Notes under the pieces: generated by a model
The model's database searches: none
What the model saw: the letters and a program-made list of their open reading frames with translations, nothing else
What the model was told of the DNA's origin: nothing
Position numbers and translations under genes: made by a program
Shown here: positions 58,041 through 64,000 of the stretch, piece after piece
How the letters are laid out: each line of letters starts with the position of its first letter
Numbering within the stretch: the stretch's first letter is position 1
Source of the DNA: Moraxella lacunata
GTDB lineage: Bacteria; Pseudomonadota; Gammaproteobacteria; Pseudomonadales; Moraxellaceae
Direction: 5' to 3'
Assembly (NCBI RefSeq): GCF_900453205.1
Contig: NZ_UGQU01000004.1
Location: forward strand, 1 to 64,000
Length of the DNA stretch: 64,000 nucleotides

Positions 58041-58100
58041 AAATTTGCCTATTTTTTAAAATTTACCAAAAGATTTAACTTAGATTTTATCAAAAAATTA

Positions 58101-58365
58101 GGGCGTGCCTACCGTTGATAGCATTCTCATAAGATATGGTAAAAATTTGATGATTTCAATCCATTTTTGCATGAAAAATAGCTATCTGACCACTTAAATC
58201 GTGTAAAATTTTAAGGTTTTTACTTAATTTTTTAAATTTAAGTGGTCGGATTGTGGCTCGAAGTCAAAATCCTTGTCGATATTTCAATATCAACTGCGGA
58301 CTTTTCCTTGAAAAACGGGCGATTTCTCCTATTTTTCATTGCAAATACCAAAGGCAGGCACGCCC
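58101..58365 (+). repeat. MITE-like element, copy E (long form)
   Basis: Starts GGGCGTGCCTACC, ends GGCAGGCACGCCC. Left flank TA, right flank TG. 265 bp, same plan as copy A, including the GTCGATATTTCAATATCAAC hairpin module and the nested inverted repeat at 58188-58247. Confidence 0.87.
58188..58247. repeat. nested inverted-repeat element inside copy E
   Basis: GACCACTTAAAT (58188-58199) / ATTTAAGTGGTC (58236-58247), perfect 12 bp, AT-rich centre. Second copy of the module at 6365-6425. Confidence 0.8.
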
Positions 58366-58821
58366 TGTAACATTGACCAAAAAACTGGCGAAAATGGGCG
58401 TAAATTGTAACAATTTATGTAAAACTTGCCGATTTTGCCCAAATTTGACTGTTTTAATGACGTGCTTTGTCAAAAGGCTGGGCAATTTTTTTAAAATTTA
58501 TCAAAAAATTTTAAAAAATGGCGTTATTTTGGGATTTTTGGCTGTGAAATGGGGTAAATAAGCTGAGTTTTGGGATAATTTTGGCAAAATAACGCAATAT
58601 TTGAGCGTGAATTGTGATAAAAGTAACAAAATATTGCAAAAGACATCCAATGTAAAAGGGGGTGGGGGTAAATTTTGCAAAACTTTACATTTAACACCAC
58701 AAATACGCACAGTTTTTTAGAAATATTTTGTTACTATACACACATCGGCACTGATGATGAATTCGTCAGATGGCGACATAATAAACAAACTCGGTGCTTG
58801 CACCATAATTGGAGAGAAACC
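58366..58821 (+). other. AT-rich leader region of the barrel-protein gene
   Basis: About 455 bases without a credible gene. It contains several short inverted AT repeats. The SD GGAGAG lies before the 58822 start. I see no convincing promoter pair. Confidence 0.4.
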
Positions 58822-59376
58822 ATGAAAACATTAAACAAAGCCCTACTAGCTCTTGGTGCGTCATCACTATTGGCAATGAGTGCCACTGCTGCTGTAAGCT
58901 ACGGTGCAAATAGTGTGGGTCAGCCTTATGTGGGTGTAAAAGTAGGTCAATTTGACGTTGATAATGCTCGTGGTCATAAAGGTGACTTGACTGCTTATGG
59001 CGTATATGGTGGTTATAACTTCGACCAAAACGTCGGTGTTGAGCTAGAATACCAAGGTGCTGACAGCGAAAAATATAACCATAATGGCAATGAGTACGAA
59101 CTAAAAGCGAAGACTTATGGTGCGTATGGTACTTATCGTTACCACTTCAACAACTCACCAGTCTATGCCAAAGGTAAATTGGGTCTGTCTAAAACAGAAG
59201 TTGAAAACAAAACAACCAACAGCAACCTATATTCTAGCGAAACAGACAAAACGTCAATCGCTGGTGGCGTGGGTCTGGGTTTCCAACCAACCGCTAACTT
59301 CGGTATTGAAGCAGGTTATAACTACCTAAACTCTGATGCCAACATGTGGGGCGTAGGTGCTCACCTAGCATTCTAA
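58822..59376 (+). CDS. small outer-membrane beta-barrel protein (OmpA-like / porin family)
   Basis: 184 residues with a signal peptide (MKTLNKALLALGASSLLAMSATA). The mature protein shows alternating strands typical of an eight-stranded barrel (QPYVGVKVGQFDV, LTAYGVYGGYNF, VGVELEYQG, YGAYGTYRYHF, VYAKGKLGLS, SIAGGVGLGFQ, FGIEAGYNYL, MWGVGAHLAF) and ends in Phe, the BAM recognition signal. There is no peptidoglycan-binding domain. The ATG at 58822 has SD GGAGAG; a start at 58675 would put 49 residues before the signal peptide. Role (adhesion, small-solute channel) unknown. Confidence 0.87.
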   Translation: MKTLNKALLALGASSLLAMSATAAVSYGANSVGQPYVGVKVGQFDVDNARGHKGDLTAYGVYGGYNFDQNVGVELEYQGADSEKYNHNGNEYELKAKTYGAYGTYRYHFNNSPVYAKGKLGLSKTEVENKTTNSNLYSSETDKTSIAGGVGLGFQPTANFGIEAGYNYLNSDANMWGVGAHLAF

Positions 59377-59396
59377 TTTCGGCACTCCACGACATG

Positions 59397-59429
59397 AACA
59401 ACCGTAGAGCGATTTACGGTTGTTTTTTT
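59397..59429 (+). terminator. barrel-protein gene terminator
   Basis: AACAACCGTA (59397-59406) / TACGGTTGTT (59415-59424), 8-base loop, then TTTTT. Confidence 0.9.
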
Positions 59430-59488
59430 GTTGTTCAAAGTATCGTAAATTCAATTATAATCGTTTAACTTCAAAATACACCACCAAA

Positions 59489-59507
59489 GGGCGTGTTCAA
59501 CACGCCC
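59489..59507. repeat. minimal palindrome equal to two fused MITE ends
   Basis: GGGCGTGTTCAACACGCCC, 9-bp arms around one base. It equals the left and right ends of the A/C/F-type elements joined with no interior, 71 bases before copy F. Confidence 0.75.
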
Positions 59508-59577
59508 CTACAAGGTATTTTTCAAGATTTGGCATTGGTGCAAATTGGGCTTAATTTACTATAAAATATCGTAGTTA

Positions 59578-59781
59578 GGGCGTGTTGAACATTGATAACA
59601 TTCTTTATAAAATAAGATGAAAATTTAACGCTTTTATCAATTTTTGCATGAAAAATGGCTAAATCTTGTTTTTCATCGTCAAAAACTTGTCTGATAGAAT
59701 GACTATCAGCCTACGTTTTTTCCTTGAAAAACATGCGATTTTTCTCATTTTTCATTGCAAATACCAAAGTTCAACACGCCC
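59578..59781 (+). repeat. MITE-like element, copy F
   Basis: Starts GGGCGTGTTGAACATTGATAAC, ends AAGTTCAACACGCCC, TA on both sides (59576-59577, 59782-59783). 204 bp, the best preserved copy, nearly the same plan as copy C. Confidence 0.9.
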
Positions 59782-59842
59782 TAATAAAAAAGGGGCAAAT
59801 CATCGCCCCAATTTTTTATTTTTGCATTTTTATTTTTGATTG

Positions 59843-61198
59843 CTATGGCGATTTTATCGTTGCTGTTGCCACGACATTGCCATGTTCTCTCATCTCAAGC
59901 ACAAGCCCGTTTTCATCATCGCTAAGCACATGCCAGTCGCCCACGCCTTTGGGCAGACCGTTGGCGGTGACGCTGATGCATTTATTTTTTAGGCGAATCA
60001 TCGGTGGGGTGTGTTTGTAGATGGTGCCTTGTCCGTCTTGTTGGATGATTTGCCCTGCAATCACACTCGCCTGTGAGCGGTGGGGGGCGACATAGCGACA
60101 AGGCACGCCATCAATGCTAATACAGTCGCCTAGGGCGTAGATGTCAGGCACGCTCGTTTGCAGGGTTTGGGGATTGACGGCGATGCCTGTGTGTTTGTTA
60201 AAGGTCAGATTGGCACGCAAGGGCAGGCGTTCGTGAACGTGAAGTCCTGTGGCGACGATGATTTCATCGACCAGCAAGGGACTGACCGTCTCGCTGTCGC
60301 AGTCAAATAAGTCAATCTCATAGCCGTGTGCGGTGGCATTTACGCCTTTGACCATGCTATGACCAAGCCAATTTACCCCAAGGGCTTCGATGGCATTTAA
60401 AATCCGCTCGCCCGCCACGGCAGGCAGTAGGGCGGATAAAGGTCTGGGGTGTACGTCAATGAGACTGACCTTATGACCTGCCTTTATCAAGTCTTCGCTA
60501 AGCTCGGTGCCAATCATGCCTGCCCCGATGATGGCGACGTGCTTGGGGGTGGTTAGACGGGATTTGAGTTCGTCAAACCGTTCCAAATGATTGACGTGCC
60601 ATGCCATCTCTTTGGCGATGGTGGGCGGATAGGCAGGGCTGGCACCGATGGCGAGAATGAGTTTGTCATAATATACCGTGCCACGGGTGGTGTGCAGGCT
60701 CTGGGTGTGAGTGTCGATGTTGGTGACGTAGGTGTTGGCAAGCAGACGTACGTTGTTATCAAGGGCAGACTGACTGCCCGTGGCACGCACCAGTTCGGCT
60801 CGTCCTTTGTTTTGGGATAGGGCGACCGACAGCATGGGCTTGTGATAACGGTCGGCGTCATCGGCACTGATGAGTGTGATGAGCAAATCCTTGTCCAAAG
60901 CACGCAAAGCGTCTACCATCGCCCAACCTGCAAGACCCGCCCCAACGATGACCACGCCACGCTCGGTGCGGTCAAAGACGACGGCAGGGGCGATGTGGCT
61001 TGTCTCTTCATAAGGCTCAAAGTCGCTTTTGCGTACGCCACACAGCGGACATTGCCAATCATCGGGAATGTCTTCAAAACGAGTGCCAGCAGGCAAGCCG
61101 TCTTCGGGGTCGCCCAGTTCTTCATCATAGATATAGCCACAGGCAAGGCAGATAAATTTACGCCATGCACCACGACCATCGGTGGGGGAAGTTGTCAT
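59843..61198 (-). CDS. rubredoxin / NAD(P)H-rubredoxin reductase fusion
   Basis: 451 residues. Residues about 10-62 are a rubredoxin with two CxxC knuckles ([26 protein letters not shown]). The rest is an FAD/NAD(P)-dependent oxidoreductase with [13 protein letters not shown] for [20 protein letters not shown] for NAD(P)H, and [12 protein letters not shown] near the C terminus. Electron flow NAD(P)H to FAD to iron within one chain would feed an alkane-hydroxylase-type monooxygenase or detoxify oxygen species; no such partner is in the window. The ATG at 61198 is chosen because upstream residues are not rubredoxin-like. It is downstream of an acyl-CoA-dehydrogenase-like gene, 19 bases apart. 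Confidence 0.9.
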   Translation of the reverse strand: MTTSPTDGRGAWRKFICLACGYIYDEELGDPEDGLPAGTRFEDIPDDWQCPLCGVRKSDFEPYEETSHIAPAVVFDRTERGVVIVGAGLAGWAMVDALRALDKDLLITLISADDADRYHKPMLSVALSQNKGRAELVRATGSQSALDNNVRLLANTYVTNIDTHTQSLHTTRGTVYYDKLILAIGASPAYPPTIAKEMAWHVNHLERFDELKSRLTTPKHVAIIGAGMIGTELSEDLIKAGHKVSLIDVHPRPLSALLPAVAGERILNAIEALGVNWLGHSMVKGVNATAHGYEIDLFDCDSETVSPLLVDEIIVATGLHVHERLPLRANLTFNKHTGIAVNPQTLQTSVPDIYALGDCISIDGVPCRYVAPHRSQASVIAGQIIQQDGQGTIYKHTPPMIRLKNKCISVTANGLPKGVGDWHVLSDDENGLVLEMREHGNVVATATIKSP

Positions 61199-61217
61199 GA
61201 TTACCTTTTTATATAAA

Positions 61218-62336
61218 TTAAATGAAATACTCAATCGGCTTAACTTTGGGTTCATCCATCAGCTGATGAGACAGATAACGCAAATGCTTGATGGCAGGCG
61301 TGACAATCGCCACAAACTGAGCTTCACGCAGACGGCGTTGGGGGTGGGCAGTCATCAGATAGCCTTTCGCCCCTTGATGAAGCATGGCAGATTGGGTGGC
61401 TTTTAGGGTCAGCATTGCCCCTTGTTCACGCACGTTTAGCACGTCTAAGAAAAACTCTTTGTCGCTGTTAAAGGGGTCTTTGCCAAGGCTTAGGGTTTTG
61501 GCGACCAGATTGTCAAGCTCCAAGGTCAGACTGCCTGCTTGATCTTCTAAAAAGGCGTTGGAGACCGCCGTGCCTTCTTTGATGTCGTCAATGGCTCCCA
61601 TGATAATCCCTGCTCCGATACCAAGTTGCATGAGTACAAATGCCGAGCGAATACGGGCGATGAATGCTTTGCAGGGCAAGGCGATGATGTCATCGGCACT
61701 GATGGGGTAGTCGGTCAGCTCAATACGTAGCGTGCTAGACCCTTCCATGCCACTAAACGCAGGGCAGGGGTGCAGTTGCCATGAACTTTGTCGTGCTTTA
61801 TCAAACTGCAAAAGGAAAAACACTTCATCGTCCGTGCCATCTATTTGTGCCACGGCACCGCAGTATTGACCGTCTTTGATGTGACTAATCCACGGCAGAA
61901 TGCCGCTAACTTTGTAGCCGCTGCCGTCCTTTTTGGCGACAAATTTCATGCTCTCGATGTTCGCCCATGTCTTCATCGGGTTGGACAGAGCGGTGCCGCC
62001 AAAGGTGTGGGCAAGGGCGTGGTTGTCCAAAAATTCGCCCTTTAACAGGCTGTTGTCCGATTGATCAATATACAGTCCCATCACTTGATGACACCACGTC
62101 AAAAAAGCGGTCGTGCCACACACTCGCCCCACGTTGGCATTGGCAAGGATTGCCAAATCAAAGCGGTTGCCGTGGGCGTTTAGGTGTGGGGCGAACAGTC
62201 CTGCCTTGCCCAGCTCAGCCATCTCAGCTAGGGGATAATAACCCTTATCGATGTCGATGACTTTGGGGGCGATGTGTGTGTTGGCAAGTGTGGCGATGTT
62301 GTCTAAAAAGGCAGTTTGGTTGGTAAAGTGAAACAT
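61218..62336 (-). CDS. acyl-CoA dehydrogenase-like flavoprotein
   Basis: 372 residues from [25 protein letters not shown]. The layout follows the acyl-CoA dehydrogenase fold: helical N domain ([25 protein letters not shown]), beta middle domain ([24 protein letters not shown]), helical C domain ([21 protein letters not shown]). The catalytic Glu is not obvious, so a monooxygenase-type member (such as SfnB/DszC relatives) is possible. An in-frame start further upstream (62462) overlaps pabB. Nineteen bases precede the rubredoxin-reductase fusion, suggesting a two-gene redox operon. Confidence 0.78.
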   Translation of the reverse strand: MFHFTNQTAFLDNIATLANTHIAPKVIDIDKGYYPLAEMAELGKAGLFAPHLNAHGNRFDLAILANANVGRVCGTTAFLTWCHQVMGLYIDQSDNSLLKGEFLDNHALAHTFGGTALSNPMKTWANIESMKFVAKKDGSGYKVSGILPWISHIKDGQYCGAVAQIDGTDDEVFFLLQFDKARQSSWQLHPCPAFSGMEGSSTLRIELTDYPISADDIIALPCKAFIARIRSAFVLMQLGIGAGIIMGAIDDIKEGTAVSNAFLEDQAGSLTLELDNLVAKTLSLGKDPFNSDKEFFLDVLNVREQGAMLTLKATQSAMLHQGAKGYLMTAHPQRRLREAQFVAIVTPAIKHLRYLSHQLMDEPKVKPIEYFI

Positions 62337-62445
62337 GAAAAGGCTCTTATGTCGTTTTGGAATAAGTGGTATTATAAAATGAAAGAACGGGCTTATTATT
62401 TTCCAATTTGGCATAAGTATAGCATATTTGGGAACATGGGTGCAT

Positions 62446-63801
62446 TTATTCGCACTCGCCATGTATCATCTGCAATATATTCCCCACTTTATCCAAACAT
62501 TCTTGATATTCACTCTCCATATCCGATTTTATGGTAATACCGCCTCCTGCCCAAAGCTCTACTTTGTCTGATTTTTGCAACGTGCGAATTAGCACATTCC
62601 AATTGCCTGTGCCGTCAAAATTCATATAACCCATGGTTCCGCAATACGCCCCACGGGGGGAGATTTCTAATTCATGGATAATCTCGCACGCCCGTTTTTT
62701 GGGTGTGCCTGTGATTGACCCTGCGGGCAAACTGCCAAATAAGACTTCTAGGCTATGCACGTCTTTTAATTGGGCGGTAATGGTGCTGACCATATGATGT
62801 ACGTTTTTAAAACTTTCAATGGCAAAGCGTTTGGGTGTTTTTACCGTGCCGATATGGGCGTATTTGCCTAAGTCATTACGCAGTAAATCCACAATCATTA
62901 AATTTTCGCTAATGTCTTTTTCGCTGTTTGTGAGTTCGTTTTTTAATTTATCATCAATAATAGGGTCGCTGTGGCGGGGGCGTGTGCCTTTGATGGGTTT
63001 GGCAATCAGATGAATATTGCCATTTTCCCCATAAAATTCAAAAAACAATTCAGGAGATACCGACAATAATTCAAAATTGGTTAATTGTAAATAACCTGCA
63101 AAAGGGGCATTCATTTGATGTTGTAAATTGGGTAAATGGCTGGATAAATTAGCCAAATCCGCTTGCCAACTTTGCGTTAAGTTAATTTGATAAGTATCGC
63201 CTGCTTTGATGTATTCTTGGGTTTGGTTAAAGGCGTGATTGTAATCTTGATTTTGCCATGATGATATAAATTGGGCGGATGTTGGTTTTGGTGATTTTTT
63301 ATTTAATAAATCAGCCAAACTATTTTTTATTTCATCAAAAATATCTTTATCAGCATTTATGCCAATCAAGTCAAATCCATGCTCGCACGGCTTAATATAA
63401 ATATCATAATGCCCAAAATAAGCACAAGGCTGGTTGGGCTTGATAGCGATGTTAGGATTTAATTCGTGAGCCGATATGTCATAGCCAATAAAGCCCATTA
63501 AGCCGTGGGTGTATTCGTCTTTTTGGCTGGGGCAATCCAAGTTTTTGCCATAGGCGATGAGTTCATTTTGCCAATCGCTATAAGTGGTGGCGTAGGTGGT
63601 GGTTTGCCCTGCATGGCGGTTGTAGCGGTGGGCAGTAAATGTGTCGTCAAATTCAACCTGCCAGGCGGTTTTTGGGCAAATGCCAATCACGGGGCGATGA
63701 TTGTTGTTCAAAAAACACACCTGCCAATCGGGGCAGTGCGTGGCGATGAGTGCGACAAGCTGGCTTGGGGTGTGCGTGGTGGTAATGGGGTGTGTGAGCA
63801 T
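62446..63801 (-). CDS. pabB: aminodeoxychorismate synthase component I
   Basis: Converts chorismate and ammonia to 4-amino-4-deoxychorismate for folate synthesis. 451 residues. Chorismate-binding enzyme signature: AGDTYQINLTQSWQADL, SPELFFEF, IKGTRPRHSDPIIDDKLKNELTNSEKDISENLMIVDLLRNDLG and GSLPAGSITGTPKKRACEIIHELE, ending GWNVLIRTL-like (GNWNVLIRTLQ), WAGGGITIKSDMESEYQE. PabB is favoured over TrpE by the PAGSITGTPK lysine motif. The ATG at 63801 follows the poly-T/A region; an upstream start would add 55 low-complexity residues. Confidence 0.9.
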   Translation of the reverse strand: MLTHPITTTHTPSQLVALIATHCPDWQVCFLNNNHRPVIGICPKTAWQVEFDDTFTAHRYNRHAGQTTTYATTYSDWQNELIAYGKNLDCPSQKDEYTHGLMGFIGYDISAHELNPNIAIKPNQPCAYFGHYDIYIKPCEHGFDLIGINADKDIFDEIKNSLADLLNKKSPKPTSAQFISSWQNQDYNHAFNQTQEYIKAGDTYQINLTQSWQADLANLSSHLPNLQHQMNAPFAGYLQLTNFELLSVSPELFFEFYGENGNIHLIAKPIKGTRPRHSDPIIDDKLKNELTNSEKDISENLMIVDLLRNDLGKYAHIGTVKTPKRFAIESFKNVHHMVSTITAQLKDVHSLEVLFGSLPAGSITGTPKKRACEIIHELEISPRGAYCGTMGYMNFDGTGNWNVLIRTLQKSDKVELWAGGGITIKSDMESEYQECLDKVGNILQMIHGECE

Positions 63802-63937
63802 TTTTAAAAGAATAGGGAAAAAAGTGAATTGTAAGGGAAAATGGGGAAAAGGGAAAGGGGTTTTTCTTGAATTTGAAATTTGACAAAGGGCGAAGTGGGG
63901 CGTTATAATGCAACCAAAAATAGTTGCAAGGCATTTT

Positions 63938-64000
63938 ATGACCGAATCTGATAAATTAAAAGCCAAATTGTATGGCGATGTACGAACTTTTGTATTTAGT
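63938..64000 (+). CDS. partial gene, 5' end only
   Basis: ATG at 63938 opens a frame (MTESDKLKAKLYGDVRTFVF...) that runs off the window. It is divergent from pabB. A TATAAT hexamer (GTTATAATG) is at 63903-63909, about 30 bases upstream of the ATG. Too short to identify. Confidence 0.45.
   Translation, partial: MTESDKLKAKLYGDVRTFVFS

Noticed and set aside
58253-58561. 102-codon frame beginning in MITE copy E
   Set aside because: Half of it is repeat sequence and the rest is low-complexity AT-rich DNA.
59724-60020. Frame starting MKNMRFFSFFIANTK
   Set aside because: Its start is the right part of MITE copy F; the same peptide appears at copy C in front of mreC, so it is repeat-derived.

Overview
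This is a chromosomal window from a gammaproteobacterium of the family Moraxellaceae, most probably the genus Moraxella. Three things point there: the gatCAB / mreBCD-maf-rng divergent arrangement known from Moraxellaceae, the moderate-to-low GC with AT-rich spacers, and the protein repertoire (N-acetylglutamate synthase ArgA, a rubredoxin-rubredoxin reductase fusion, an OmpA-like small barrel). The species cannot be fixed from the sequence alone. No prophage, plasmid, insertion-sequence transposase or CRISPR array is visible.

Layout. 1-3700: the end of an rRNA operon (16S 3' end, tRNA-Ile, tRNA-Ala, 23S, 5S, terminator). 3790-8368: a 40-residue prepilin-like fragment overlapping an SDR-family gene, a MltB-type lytic transglycosylase, and two DUF2382 (YsnF-type) stress proteins. 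8978-13342: rbfA-truB, then rpsO and pnp; the rpsO leader can fold into a pseudoknot resembling S15 autoregulation. 13403-26292: mixed single genes: HD-domain protein, heme oxygenase, DUF454 protein, an XRE regulator divergent from two paralogous small exported proteins, a CNMP/CBS/DUF294 protein, an Lrp regulator divergent from an EamA/RarD permease broken by an in-frame TAG, argA, proA, and several exported proteins of unknown role. 26385-30793: the main accessory locus, a BcgI-like restriction-modification pair with a sirtuin gene overlapping its end. 30865-35605: gatC, gatA and gatB, with three accessory genes between gatA and gatB. 35972-41068: mreB, mreC, mreD, maf, rng. 41548-55311: the full S10, spc and alpha ribosomal-protein operons with secY and rpoA. 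55791-64000: class I fumarase, gph, an outer-membrane barrel protein, the rubredoxin fusion, an acyl-CoA-dehydrogenase-like gene, pabB, and the start of one more gene.

Most notable system. The specificity subunit at 27187-28878 holds three homologous target-recognition modules instead of the usual two, and (CGGCT)16 lies in frame between modules two and three. Gain or loss of units other than in multiples of three would shift the frame and stop translation within eight codons, leaving a two-module protein. Its partner at 28871-30793 carries a PD-(D/E)XK-like nuclease motif and an N6-adenine methylase in one chain, and no separate HsdR is present. This looks like a phase-variable BcgI-like system whose specificity, rather than only its on/off state, may switch.

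Second theme. The spacers carry a family of non-coding MITE-like elements (126-265 bp) with GGGCGTG...CACGCCC ends and TA flanks. There are five clear copies, one decayed copy and remnants. The end sequences exist in two subtypes that change together at both ends, and the two longest copies contain a second nested inverted-repeat element. One copy splits mreB from mreC. Smaller palindromic repeat families occur in several other spacers.
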